Shown: positions 8,401 through 15,093 of the stretch, in pieces
Numbering within the stretch: position 1 is the first letter of the stretch
Layout of the letters: each line of letters begins with the position of its first letter
NCBI GenBank assembly: GCA_034665305.1
Contig: JAXDFZ010000001.1
Location: 1-64,000, forward strand
DNA length: 64,000 bases
Origin: DASXRU01 sp034665305
Lineage (GTDB): Bacteria > Acidobacteriota > Blastocatellia > Pyrinomonadales > Pyrinomonadaceae
Direction: 5' to 3'
Program-made: the position numbers and the translations under genes
The notes under the pieces: model-generated
Told to the model about the DNA's origin: nothing
Database searches by the model: none
Seen by the model: the letters and a program-made list of their open reading frames with translations, nothing else

Positions 8401-9278
8401 GGTGTCTGCGGCCGGAGCTCCATCGGCGCCGGCGGATCCTTGCTCTGCTTATTCATCATGACTTCGAAAAACTTGCCGCTGAATGGAAGCTTTCCCGTCA
8501 AAGCCTGGTAGAGCATCACACCGGCGCTATACCAATCGCTGGCCGGCGTGAGGGAAAGTTGTGCTCCTTGTTCCGGCGACATGTAATCGGGAGTGCCGGC
8601 CAAGGTGACGCTCTCGCGCTCTCCCGCCGGGTCAACGTCCGCAACCAGTCCGAAATCAAGAATCACCACTCGCCCGCTCTTAGTGACGAGTACGTTTGAC
8701 GGTTTGATGTCGCGATGCAGTTTGCCCATTTCATGCAGACCGTGTACGCCCTGGGCCAACTGCCGAAACGCTGAACGCAGACGATCCTCGTCCAGGTGAA
8801 TGCTGGACCAGTCGGACACGGAACCGGCGACGTTACTTTTCTCGGCGGTCCATGTTGGTTGGTTATCAGTGAAGTCCTGCGTGTCGGCTTCGTAATCCAG
8901 CGATGACCGGTCGCGCAAACTGGTCAGCAGGGTCGCAGATTCTGAAGATCGCCGGCGCAACGCCCTTAACCCGGGCCGGACGTACTCAAGAAAGTTGACG
9001 CCCTTTACCAGTTCCATGGTGAAAAACCAGAACCTGCCGTCAGACATGAACTCGTAGAGCGAGACGAGGTTCGGATGGGTCGCATCGGCGAGGGCGCGAA
9101 ACTCCTGCTTGAAACGATAGATGTGGACGGCTTCGGCGCGGGTCAGAGTTTTCAGGGCCACAGTCTTGTTCATTTCACGATCGTGCGCTTCATAAACGAC
9201 ACCCATGCCGCCCGAACCTAAGCGCCGGCGGATCGTGAAACGATCGGTTCCGAGAAATTCAGTGCTGGATTCCCCCAT
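5457..9278 (-). CDS. Serine/threonine protein kinase fused to a signalling ATPase and TPR-like region
   Basis: 1273 residues. The N-terminal Hanks-type kinase has GSGGMGVVYE (21-30), K43, HRDIKPSN (188-195), DFG (208-210) and MSPEQ (233-237); residues about 99-165 are a low-complexity insertion in the lobe. A linker leads to an AAA_16-type ATPase that begins PFVGREKQL, with Walker A GNSGMGKS and Walker B VVLYIDDLQWAD. The remaining half is helical and TPR-like. The layout resembles PknK-like kinases that couple phosphorylation to an ATP-driven switch. There is no transmembrane helix, so it is cytoplasmic. It is divergent from the metal transporter pair with only 45 bases between starts, and no strong ribosome site is visible. 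Targets are unknown. Confidence 0.93.
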   Translation of the reverse strand: MGESSTEFLGTDRFTIRRRLGSGGMGVVYEAHDREMNKTVALKTLTRAEAVHIYRFKQEFRALADATHPNLVSLYEFMSDGRFWFFTMELVKGVNFLEYVRPGLRALRRRSSESATLLTSLRDRSSLDYEADTQDFTDNQPTWTAEKSNVAGSVSDWSSIHLDEDRLRSAFRQLAQGVHGLHEMGKLHRDIKPSNVLVTKSGRVVILDFGLVADVDPAGERESVTLAGTPDYMSPEQGAQLSLTPASDWYSAGVMLYQALTGKLPFSGKFFEVMMNKQSKDPPAPMELRPQTPADLDQLCVKLLQRDPNARPTGREVLNYLSAGPDQSESANAGLPITPATSVTIEAPFVGREKQLEALREAFRSTAGGQCMALYIHGNSGMGKSALVRHFLDELQEDNHRVVVLEGRCYERESVPYKALDGVVDSLSRYLLSRSPVRVAALVPPDASALARLFPVMLQVDAIFDASDTEQEIAEPLALRRRAFNALRELLRRISARRTVVLYIDDLQWADADSTHLLEDLLRSPNAPPLMLIASFRSEDIESKPFLRHLLQQTGGDNCKELSVAPLAEAEAADLVQRLIGLDVPLPQPLLSSIVKEARGNPFLLEQLSRYATTGDQAATAGITLAVMLEARLQGLPKGSRRFLNALAVAARPVNPDVAHQAAGLHGDPLRLISALRATQLLRSGGSSYGVELYHDRIRETLIDLLEPAAIHQIHRRLAQTIEARGLDDPEALFEHYLGAGERVRAATHAVAAARRAAAALAFDRAALFYRHAVELTPLTGGALVELKCSLADALANAGRPAEAAPAYLEAAQETSSARALDLRRRAAEQLLMGGHIKEGLAVLRTLLEAVGFRLATGPRRALLSLLFRRLQIRLRGLEFDERPASQIPDSDLLRIDICWAGAAGLGAVDLIRGADFQAQHLLLALRAGEPYRISRAISFEAVQTAAAGGPTRKRAERIGKKAEALAERVGHPHALALSIWSNGVASYLVGNWKQAAVSCERAAEILRDRCTGVTWELTIAHRFMLSALMYLGEVGEISRRVSGLLTAALEQGNLFAAVDLRTRLNLIWLAADKPDEARQEVINALMAWPQEGFHLQHYTSLQALAQIELYTGDAEVALKQIAGQWRALEDSMLLRFQGLRIDALHLKARTALAVATTAKQPEPLLKTAARLARRIEKEKMLWSAPFVSLIRAGVANTRGDEKKCAELLTTAVAELEAADMSLYAAAARRRLGQTLGGATGESLIAEADEWMQRQTIKNPARLTRMLVPGFKE

Positions 9279-9323
9279 CTCAGTGCTAGATTATCCGGCA
9301 TCTATAGCCGTGGAGGAAATTAA

Positions 9324-9596
9324 ATGGACTGGCGCGTGTTGTTGACTACGTTCGGAGTCATCTTTTTGGCGGAGATGGGCGACAAGACCCAATTGGCGGC
9401 GATGACCATGGCAGCGCAAAAGAAGCGGCCCTGGGAAGTTTTTATTGCCGCGTCTCTGGCGCTGACAGTAGTGTCAGCTATCGGAGTGGTAGTTGGCGGC
9501 TTTGTCACGCAATACCTGCCGCTGGAGTGGGTGCGGCGCGGTGCGGCCTCGCTCTTCATTCTTATCGGCGTGCTGATGCTGCTGGGCAAATTCTGA
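9324..9596 (+). CDS. UPF0016 / GDT1-family cation transporter, half-size
   Basis: 90 residues, with GGAGG 7 bases before ATG. The family signature E-x-G-D-K-T (EMGDKTQLAA) is in the first helix, followed by two more hydrophobic helices. Full-length GDT1/TMEM165 and bacterial Mn exporters have two such repeats. This copy has one, so it should work as a homo-oligomer or with another half. Known members export Mn2+ or exchange Ca2+/Mn2+ for protons. It is followed 35 bases later by a VIT1-type transporter, suggesting a divalent-metal detoxification pair. Confidence 0.9.
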   Translation: MDWRVLLTTFGVIFLAEMGDKTQLAAMTMAAQKKRPWEVFIAASLALTVVSAIGVVVGGFVTQYLPLEWVRRGAASLFILIGVLMLLGKF

Positions 9597-9631
9597 GCGC
9601 TTGCCCCTGTAGAACTTTTGGAGGTCCCCGA

Positions 9632-10342
9632 ATGCCACAAACACGGCATGTTGAGCGTCATTTCACAGCGGGCGAAGTTGTCCGGGATATCGTCATCGGG
9701 ATGTCCGACGGGTTAACAGTTCCGTTCGCGCTGGCTGCCGGATTGACCGGCGCGGTAGCTTCATCCGGAATTATCGTGACCGCAGGACTGGCTGAGATCG
9801 CCGCCGGATCAATTGCCATGGGCCTCGGTGGTTACCTTGCCGCGAAGAGCGACGCCGAACATTACGCGAAGGAACGAGAGCGGGAAAAACGCGAGGTGGC
9901 TGAAATACCGCATGAGGAAATGCGGGAAGTGGCCGAGGTATTTGAATCCTATGGTCTGACAAAAGAACAGACCAAACCGATCGTGGAAGCGTTGCGCCAA
10001 CGTCCGCACCAGTGGATCGATTTCATGATGCGTTTTGAATTGGGCTTGGAAAAACCTGATCCCAAGCGCGCGCTGGTAAGTGCGTTGACTATCGGAGGCG
10101 CTTACTGTGCCGGGGGATTAATACCGTTGGCGCCATACATTGTCGCCGCGCGGTTAAGTAATGGGGCGGTGGAGACGGCGTTACTTTATTCCGTAAGTGT
10201 CACCTTGCTGGCGCTGTTTGTTTTCGGCTTCATCAAGGGTCGTTTTACCGGGATGCGACCGTTGCGCAGCGCTTTGCAAACTACACTGATTGGCAGCCTG
10301 GCGGCCGGGGCTGCCTTCTTAATCGCGCGTCTGATTTCCTGA
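9632..10342 (+). CDS. VIT1/CCC1-family Fe/Mn transporter
   Basis: 236 residues. ATG at 9632 follows GGAGG at a normal distance; the same frame is open further upstream only because it overlaps the preceding gene. The VIT1 pattern is clear: VRDIVIGMSDGLTVPFALAAG in the first membrane region, a charged Glu-rich cytosolic segment (residues about 75-130) that binds metal in VIT1, and C-terminal helices with GGLIPLAPY. The family moves Fe2+ or Mn2+ out of the cytosol. It is likely co-transcribed with the preceding UPF0016 gene. Confidence 0.93.
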   Translation: MPQTRHVERHFTAGEVVRDIVIGMSDGLTVPFALAAGLTGAVASSGIIVTAGLAEIAAGSIAMGLGGYLAAKSDAEHYAKEREREKREVAEIPHEEMREVAEVFESYGLTKEQTKPIVEALRQRPHQWIDFMMRFELGLEKPDPKRALVSALTIGGAYCAGGLIPLAPYIVAARLSNGAVETALLYSVSVTLLALFVFGFIKGRFTGMRPLRSALQTTLIGSLAAGAAFLIARLIS

Positions 10343-10439
10343 ATTGTAGGGGCGGCACTCCGTGGCCGCCCCATTTCTCGGCGTGAGGATCGTTAGATCA
10401 AAAAAAGGGGGCGGCCACGGAGTGCCGCCCCAACAATTC
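10341..10439. repeat. Dispersed palindromic element, arms GGGGCGGCACTCCGTGGCCG
   Basis: GAATTGTAGGGGCGGCACTC... at 10341 is complemented by ...GAGTGCCGCCCCAACAATTC ending at 10439, with a loop of about 35 bases. The perfect inner arms exceed 20 bases. It begins within the stop codon of the transporter gene and ends 18 bases before the DUF72 start. Confidence 0.8.
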
Positions 10440-10456
10440 GACCCTTGAGGCTTGAG

Positions 10457-11155
10457 ATGAATCTTTACGTCGGCACCAGCGGCTACAGTTACAAGGAATG
10501 GAAGGGAATCTTCTATCCGGAGAAACTTCCGGCGAAGGAAATGCTTTCGTATTACGCGTCGCGGCTGCCGGCCGTTGAGATCAACAATACTTTCTATCGC
10601 CTGCCGCAACAGAGCATGCTGGAAGGTTGGAAAGAACAAGTGCCGGAAGCCTTTCGCTTCTCGATCAAAGCCTCGCAACGCATTACACATTTCAAGAGAC
10701 TGAATAACGTTGCTGAAGAAACTAAATATTTGCTGGATACAGTCTCATGTTTGGGTGAGCGGTTGGGCGTCGTTCTTTTCCAGCTACCACCAAACATGAA
10801 GAAGGATCTGCCGCGCCTCGAAGCGTTCCTCGCGTCTTTACCGGCAGGAACGCGAGCGGCGTTTGAGTTCCGTCATCCCACGTGGCTCGAGGATGATGTG
10901 CTGGAGGTGTTGCGGCAGGCCGGCCAGGCGTTATGCATTTCCGACACTGATGACATGCCCGTGACGCATATCGATCGCACCGCCGGTTGGGGTTATCTGC
11001 GCCTGCGGCGAATTCTATACGACGAGGTGGCGCTGCGGGAGTGGCTGCAACGGGTTCGCGATCAGGGATGGAGCGAAGCCTTCGTCTTTTTCAAACACGA
11101 AGATGAAGGCACGGGACCGAGGTTGGCGGCGGAATTTCTGGAGTTGGCTAAATAG
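10457..11155 (+). CDS. DUF72 family protein (YecE-like)
   Basis: 232 residues. The chosen ATG at 10457 has GAGG 7-10 bases upstream; an in-frame TTG lies four codons earlier. DUF72 signatures are YVGTSGYSYKEWKGIFYP at the start, YASRLPAVEINNTFYRLP near residue 35-50, FSIKASQRITH near 65-75 and FEFRHPTW near 130-140, giving a TIM-barrel fold. Members are widespread; the activity is not established, though a metal-dependent or nucleic-acid-related role has been proposed. Cytoplasmic. Confidence 0.93.
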   Translation: MNLYVGTSGYSYKEWKGIFYPEKLPAKEMLSYYASRLPAVEINNTFYRLPQQSMLEGWKEQVPEAFRFSIKASQRITHFKRLNNVAEETKYLLDTVSCLGERLGVVLFQLPPNMKKDLPRLEAFLASLPAGTRAAFEFRHPTWLEDDVLEVLRQAGQALCISDTDDMPVTHIDRTAGWGYLRLRRILYDEVALREWLQRVRDQGWSEAFVFFKHEDEGTGPRLAAEFLELAK

Positions 11156-11162
11156 TTAGGGA

Positions 11163-11231
11163 CAAAGGGCAAGGAGGAAAGGGCGAAGCGCAAGAGAAAT
11201 ACCTTCTCTGTGCTCTTCGCCCTTTGCCCTT
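11163..11231. terminator. Long hairpin between convergent genes
   Basis: The arms AAAGGGC..GGAAAGGGCGAAG and CTTCGCCCTTTGCCCTT, with AAGAGAA/TTCTC continuing toward the loop, fold into one long imperfect hairpin in the 86-base gap between two convergent genes. A bidirectional terminator role is an inference. Similar GGGCAAAGG wording recurs near 21390-21420, so it may again be a dispersed element. Confidence 0.45.
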
Positions 11232-11241
11232 GGCACCTTTG

Positions 11242-11874
11242 CTACTTAATCTTCACGCCGGCTGAGAAGCGGAAGTTGTCCTGACGTTTTCCGTTAAAGA
11301 ACGTCGGGATGTAATCGAACTGTCCGGCGCGAATGTCGATGTGCTCTCCGGCATTAAGATCCAAACCGGCACCGAGAGCCATCGCAAAGGCTGTGTCCGT
11401 TTTGTGCTGCGTGTTGAAAACTTCGTCAAAACTCGCGCGCACATGCGAAACGCCGAATAAGGCATGCGCAAACGGGACCGCATTCGAGTACCGCGCATTA
11501 AATCGCGGACCTGCCAGCAAGTCGTACCGCTGCAACTTGGCGCGGAACGTGTGGCCCGTAACGCTGTCAAAATAATTAACCGTGTCGTAGGTGCCGCTCA
11601 AGCTGGTAACGATGCCCACGTTACGGTGAACGTTCTGGTTGAACTCCACCAGGAATCCGTTGCCGGCAGTGTTGTGTGGTTGCAGGTTAACTCTCGGCAC
11701 AGCCACGCCGTTCACTACCGCAGTAGCTCCCGACTCCAAACGGTCGGCGCCATTGTCAGCACGCTCGTAAGCGTAGCCCACATAGAATTCGTAGAAAGAG
11801 TAATCGCGGCTTTGCGCAAAACTAGCCGGCGCACAGACAAGCGCGATCACAAACAGCAACAAGGTTTTCCGCAT
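11242..11874 (-). CDS. Outer-membrane beta-barrel protein
   Basis: 210 residues from the ATG chosen here. A signal peptide MRKTLLLFVIALVCAPASFAQ is followed by alternating beta strands (FYEFYVGYAYERA, VGIVTSLSGTYD, FAMALGAGLDL) and ends in FRFSAGVKIK, as in small OmpA/OmpW-like porin folds. No OmpA peptidoglycan-binding domain is present. The gene stands alone. Exact family not recognised. Confidence 0.78.
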   Translation of the reverse strand: MRKTLLLFVIALVCAPASFAQSRDYSFYEFYVGYAYERADNGADRLESGATAVVNGVAVPRVNLQPHNTAGNGFLVEFNQNVHRNVGIVTSLSGTYDTVNYFDSVTGHTFRAKLQRYDLLAGPRFNARYSNAVPFAHALFGVSHVRASFDEVFNTQHKTDTAFAMALGAGLDLNAGEHIDIRAGQFDYIPTFFNGKRQDNFRFSAGVKIK

Positions 11875-12058
11875 AACGGATCTACCCCTTCCCAATTGAG
11901 ATGTTCTAAAAAGTGCCGAATACTAACACAAGAGATATTGGCAATGGGATTCAAATACCAATTTCCCCGCGATTATTTGTTTAGTCTATTGTTAGCTGCG
12001 GCTCACTATTGCCCGCCAGGAAAATTTTCGTATGAGAAGTGGATACCAAGTTAACACT

Positions 12059-12862
12059 ATGAAGATTAATCGAGTCGCGATTCTAAGAAACTGGTCCATG
12101 ACGATTGCTTGCTTGCTGCTGACAATGGCCTGCGTGCCGGCAGTGTTTGCGCAGCGCTCGGCTGATTCAGGCAATGAGATACAAAGACTCTCGCGGACTG
12201 CTCAGGTGGCTGCCCAGCAAGGCCGTCACGAAGATGCGCTCCGGCTATACAACCAGATCGCAGCGCTGGCTGCGAGTGAGCCAAAGATTGCTGCGCGCGC
12301 GCATTTCAATATGGGCAATACCTATATGCAGTTGAAGAAGTTCGATCTCGCAGTGGGTGCTTTTCAGCGAGCAGTGGCTTTGGATCCGGTTCTGGCCGAC
12401 GCGCACAACAACATGGGGGAATCGTTGGGAGAGTTGCGCCAGTACCCGCGAGCGCTCGAGGCATTTACCCGAGCGTCAGCGCTTGACCCTCAACTTTCGA
12501 AAGCGCGCTACAACATGGGGGTCACATACGATCGCCTGGGACAACTAAAGTACGCCGAATTCATTTACCGCCACTTGATACGAGACAAGCCGGAATATTC
12601 ACTGGCTTATGACGGACTGGCCGTGACGCTTTCGAAATCGGGCCGCGCCGCCGAGGCTGTTTCATTGCACGAAAAGGCGATAAGCCTGAACCCCCGCGAT
12701 GGTTCCTTCTATTACAACCTGGCGATAAGTTATCTGATCATGGGCAACCAGATAAAAGCACGGGAGCAGGAGGAGAGGCTAAGGCAGATCGATCCGCAGA
12801 TCGCCGGCCGTTTGGCCAGTGTCATCAATAGGGCAGTGGGCAGCACAGGCGGTAGGCAGTAA
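12059..12862 (+). CDS. Exported TPR-repeat protein
   Basis: 267 residues from the ATG at 12059; the frame is open to 12032 and neither start has a convincing ribosome site. A signal peptide (LLLTMACVPAVFAQ) precedes at least five tetratricopeptide repeats, e.g. AHFNMGNTYMQLKKFDLAVGA, AHNNMGESLGELRQYPRALEA and ARYNMGVTYDRLGQLKYAEF, split here only by sequence order. Such periplasmic TPR proteins act as scaffolds in envelope assembly or secretion. The partner is not evident from its neighbours. Confidence 0.85.
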   Translation: MKINRVAILRNWSMTIACLLLTMACVPAVFAQRSADSGNEIQRLSRTAQVAAQQGRHEDALRLYNQIAALAASEPKIAARAHFNMGNTYMQLKKFDLAVGAFQRAVALDPVLADAHNNMGESLGELRQYPRALEAFTRASALDPQLSKARYNMGVTYDRLGQLKYAEFIYRHLIRDKPEYSLAYDGLAVTLSKSGRAAEAVSLHEKAISLNPRDGSFYYNLAISYLIMGNQIKAREQEERLRQIDPQIAGRLASVINRAVGSTGGRQ

Positions 12863-12946
12863 GCTGTAGGCAGAGAGATGCTGTGCGGCTCTTAACGAGC
12901 TGCCAACATCTAGCTTTAGTTTTGTTAAGAATGCCCGGAGAGTGAA

Positions 12947-13102
12947 CTAGAAGTTGCCGCTGCAGGTTTCGTGGCCGCAGTCGCAATCCAGTTCGATCAA
13001 TTTGCCGGTGCCTTCGCAGGACGCACTGCAGTATTTGCCGTCAGGTTGCGGGGGGCAAGAACAGGGAGCATTCTTACATTTCTTCTCTTCTTCGTTAGCC
13101 AT
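12947..13102 (-). CDS. Metallothionein-like small Cys-rich protein
   Basis: 51 codons on the minus strand, with a strong GGAGG 6 bases before ATG. The product has eight Cys at 9, 14, 16, 25, 29, 40, 42 and 47 and one His at 44, arranged C-x4-C-x-C, YCSASC and CDCGHETC. This matches the bacterial SmtA/BmtA metallothionein plan, in which YCS-x2-C and CGH-x2-C are conserved Zn/Cd ligands. One Cys of the usual first cluster (C-x-C) and the last Cys are absent, so it should hold fewer metal ions. It is not preceded by a visible SmtB-type regulator gene. Confidence 0.8.
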   Translation of the reverse strand: MANEEEKKCKNAPCSCPPQPDGKYCSASCEGTGKLIELDCDCGHETCSGNF

Positions 13103-13199
13103 GGGGTTCCTCCAAAAAATTTCTATGAATAGCGGAGGCGTAGCTTAGCACAGCCACAGCGGTAGACGTAACCGCACACCGGACAATGAGCTGGAACGT

Positions 13200-14987
13200 T
13201 TACCGCGATGCCCCTCGCGCCTTCAGGAGCTCGATGATCTTTTCATCGTCCTGGTCCAGGGCCAGATGCAAGGCCGTCTTTCCTTCCTTGTCAGTGGCGG
13301 ATAAATTCGCGCCCTTGGATAACAGCGCGGCCACCGAGGCTTCGTCATTAGCCTCCACGGCCAACATAAGCGCGGTCTTGCCGGCTTCATTCTTCAGATC
13401 CAGATCCGCATTCTGCTCAAGCAAAACGTTCAGCACCTCGACGGTCCCACGTTCGGCTGCGTACATCAGAGCAGTGCTTCCGCTAACGTCTGCCTGATTC
13501 ACGCCCGCACCTGCCTCGATCAGCATTTTGATTACTTCTGGCTTAGCTCCCTGCGCGGCAGCAAACATTAAGGCAGTCATGTCCCCCTGGGTTTTGGCGT
13601 CGATCTTCGCTCCCTGATCGAGCAACAGGCGAACGATTTGAGGGTCATCGTTTGACGTCGCATACATTAATACCGCTTTTCCCTCGTGGTCCTGCGCGTT
13701 GATTTCAGCTCCGGAGGCGATCAGCAATTTGACCTTGTCGTATCCCTCGGGCGCTGCCAGCATCAGCGCCGTCTGTCCATCTTCGTTGGTGGCGTTGATG
13801 TTTGCCCCGGCTGCTATTAACATTTCAATAACCGGGGCGGTGTTGAATCTGGCGGCGGCCAACAGAGCCGTTTCGCCTCCGGCATCGGTCGCCGTCATCA
13901 TAGTCCCGGCGTCTATCAGCTCTCTTACGACAGCCGGTGGACCGGACCAGGCCGCAGCCATTAGCGCATTGGTGCCATAGTCATCCCGCATATTAGTTTT
14001 GGCGCCGGCGCCTATCAGATCACGAACCAGGTCGACGGAAGCGTCGTTGGACAGAAACATGATGGGCGTTTTACCGCCACTACTTCTGGCATTCACATTT
14101 GCGCCGGCCGCCAGCAGCAGTTGAACAAGCCCGCGATTTCCTCTTTCCACGGCCTGGGCCAGTGCTGACATATTTGTTGAGTTGTCATTCCGGTCAAGAT
14201 TTCGGGTGCTGGCAATTAATGATGCCGCAAGCGCCGAGTCATTTTCGGCGACAGCCTTCACTAGCGGATCTTGGGGTTCGATCATGCCGCTCACCCCTCC
14301 CGACATGCCAGAAATAGTTTCGCTCAACTCGAGGACCACATCGAAGCGTGCTCGCTGGTTTTTCGGTAGTTCAATCTTGTTCCGCACGGTGCGAAATCCA
14401 GGCAGGCGCGCCCAAACCAAATAATCTCCAGCCGGAAGGGATTGAAACAAATATTTTCCATTGGCCGTTATCAGCGACTCTTCGCCGCTCTCCTGATTTA
14501 CCAGGATTACTTGCGCTCCCTGAATCGCTTTGCCATCAGCGTCCTTGATCTTGCCGGATACGCTGGCGCGAAAGTCATCGTTGATAACTTCCTTTTTCCT
14601 ATCGTCATGACTAAGCACGGGCAGTTCGCACGACTCGCCGGCGAGACTCCCGGCCGGCGCCTGAGCGACCGCGCTGGATAAACTCATCGCGGCCGTAAAA
14701 GCCCCGGCGGCAAGACGTGAGACTCGCCGCCCGATGCGATAAAGTTGCGGCGTCTGGGTAGCCACCATTCCGCCATCAGGTCGCGCAACGTAGCGCAAGC
14801 ACAAGCGGCCTTGCGAACGAGCGACCAGCCGCATAGCGTCTCCTCGCGTCATCGCATTGAGATCACTAACGTGCAGATCGCAGTGCCGGCAAAAACGCAC
14901 CTGGTCATTGCCGACCATCGAATCCCAATCCGCGTCGCAGGGTGTGGTTATTCTAATTCGATCAAGAGAGTGGATGGGCAATGGCAT
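13200..14987 (-). CDS. Ankyrin-repeat protein with N-terminal Cys motif and carboxypeptidase-regulatory domain
   Basis: 595 residues from the ATG with AAGGAG upstream. Residues 1-80 hold a CxxC-type module (TPCDADWDSM, RFCRHC, LCLRY) seen at the start of various Acidobacteriota and Bacteroidetes proteins, probably metal-binding. A hydrophobic stretch (LAAGAFTAAMSLSSAVAQA) follows and could be a membrane anchor. Then comes a carboxypeptidase-regulatory-like beta domain (about 140-215) and about nine ankyrin repeats to the C-terminus (TALMLAAPEGYDKVKLLIASG and similar). Likely membrane-tethered protein-binding scaffold; which side the repeats face is unclear. Confidence 0.87.
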   Translation of the reverse strand: MPLPIHSLDRIRITTPCDADWDSMVGNDQVRFCRHCDLHVSDLNAMTRGDAMRLVARSQGRLCLRYVARPDGGMVATQTPQLYRIGRRVSRLAAGAFTAAMSLSSAVAQAPAGSLAGESCELPVLSHDDRKKEVINDDFRASVSGKIKDADGKAIQGAQVILVNQESGEESLITANGKYLFQSLPAGDYLVWARLPGFRTVRNKIELPKNQRARFDVVLELSETISGMSGGVSGMIEPQDPLVKAVAENDSALAASLIASTRNLDRNDNSTNMSALAQAVERGNRGLVQLLLAAGANVNARSSGGKTPIMFLSNDASVDLVRDLIGAGAKTNMRDDYGTNALMAAAWSGPPAVVRELIDAGTMMTATDAGGETALLAAARFNTAPVIEMLIAAGANINATNEDGQTALMLAAPEGYDKVKLLIASGAEINAQDHEGKAVLMYATSNDDPQIVRLLLDQGAKIDAKTQGDMTALMFAAAQGAKPEVIKMLIEAGAGVNQADVSGSTALMYAAERGTVEVLNVLLEQNADLDLKNEAGKTALMLAVEANDEASVAALLSKGANLSATDKEGKTALHLALDQDDEKIIELLKARGASR

Positions 14988-15093
14988 ATTAGCTCCTTCA
15001 TAGAACACTAATGACCCACTGCGGGGAGAGGCGGTGGCTTCAGTTTAGGTTAGACAGCAAAACCGGACGAGTGTTCCCGTCGACATTCTGCCG

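Noticed and set aside
9527..9631. N-terminal extension of the VIT1-type protein
   Set aside because: It overlaps the UPF0016 gene in another frame, has no ribosome site, and the ATG at 9632 follows GGAGG.
13103..13199. Zinc-ribbon-like codons (CPVCGYVYRCGC) on the minus strand between the ankyrin and metallothionein genes
   Set aside because: No ATG, GTG or TTG opens this frame at a suitable place and the frame meets a stop just upstream; probably chance or a dead remnant.
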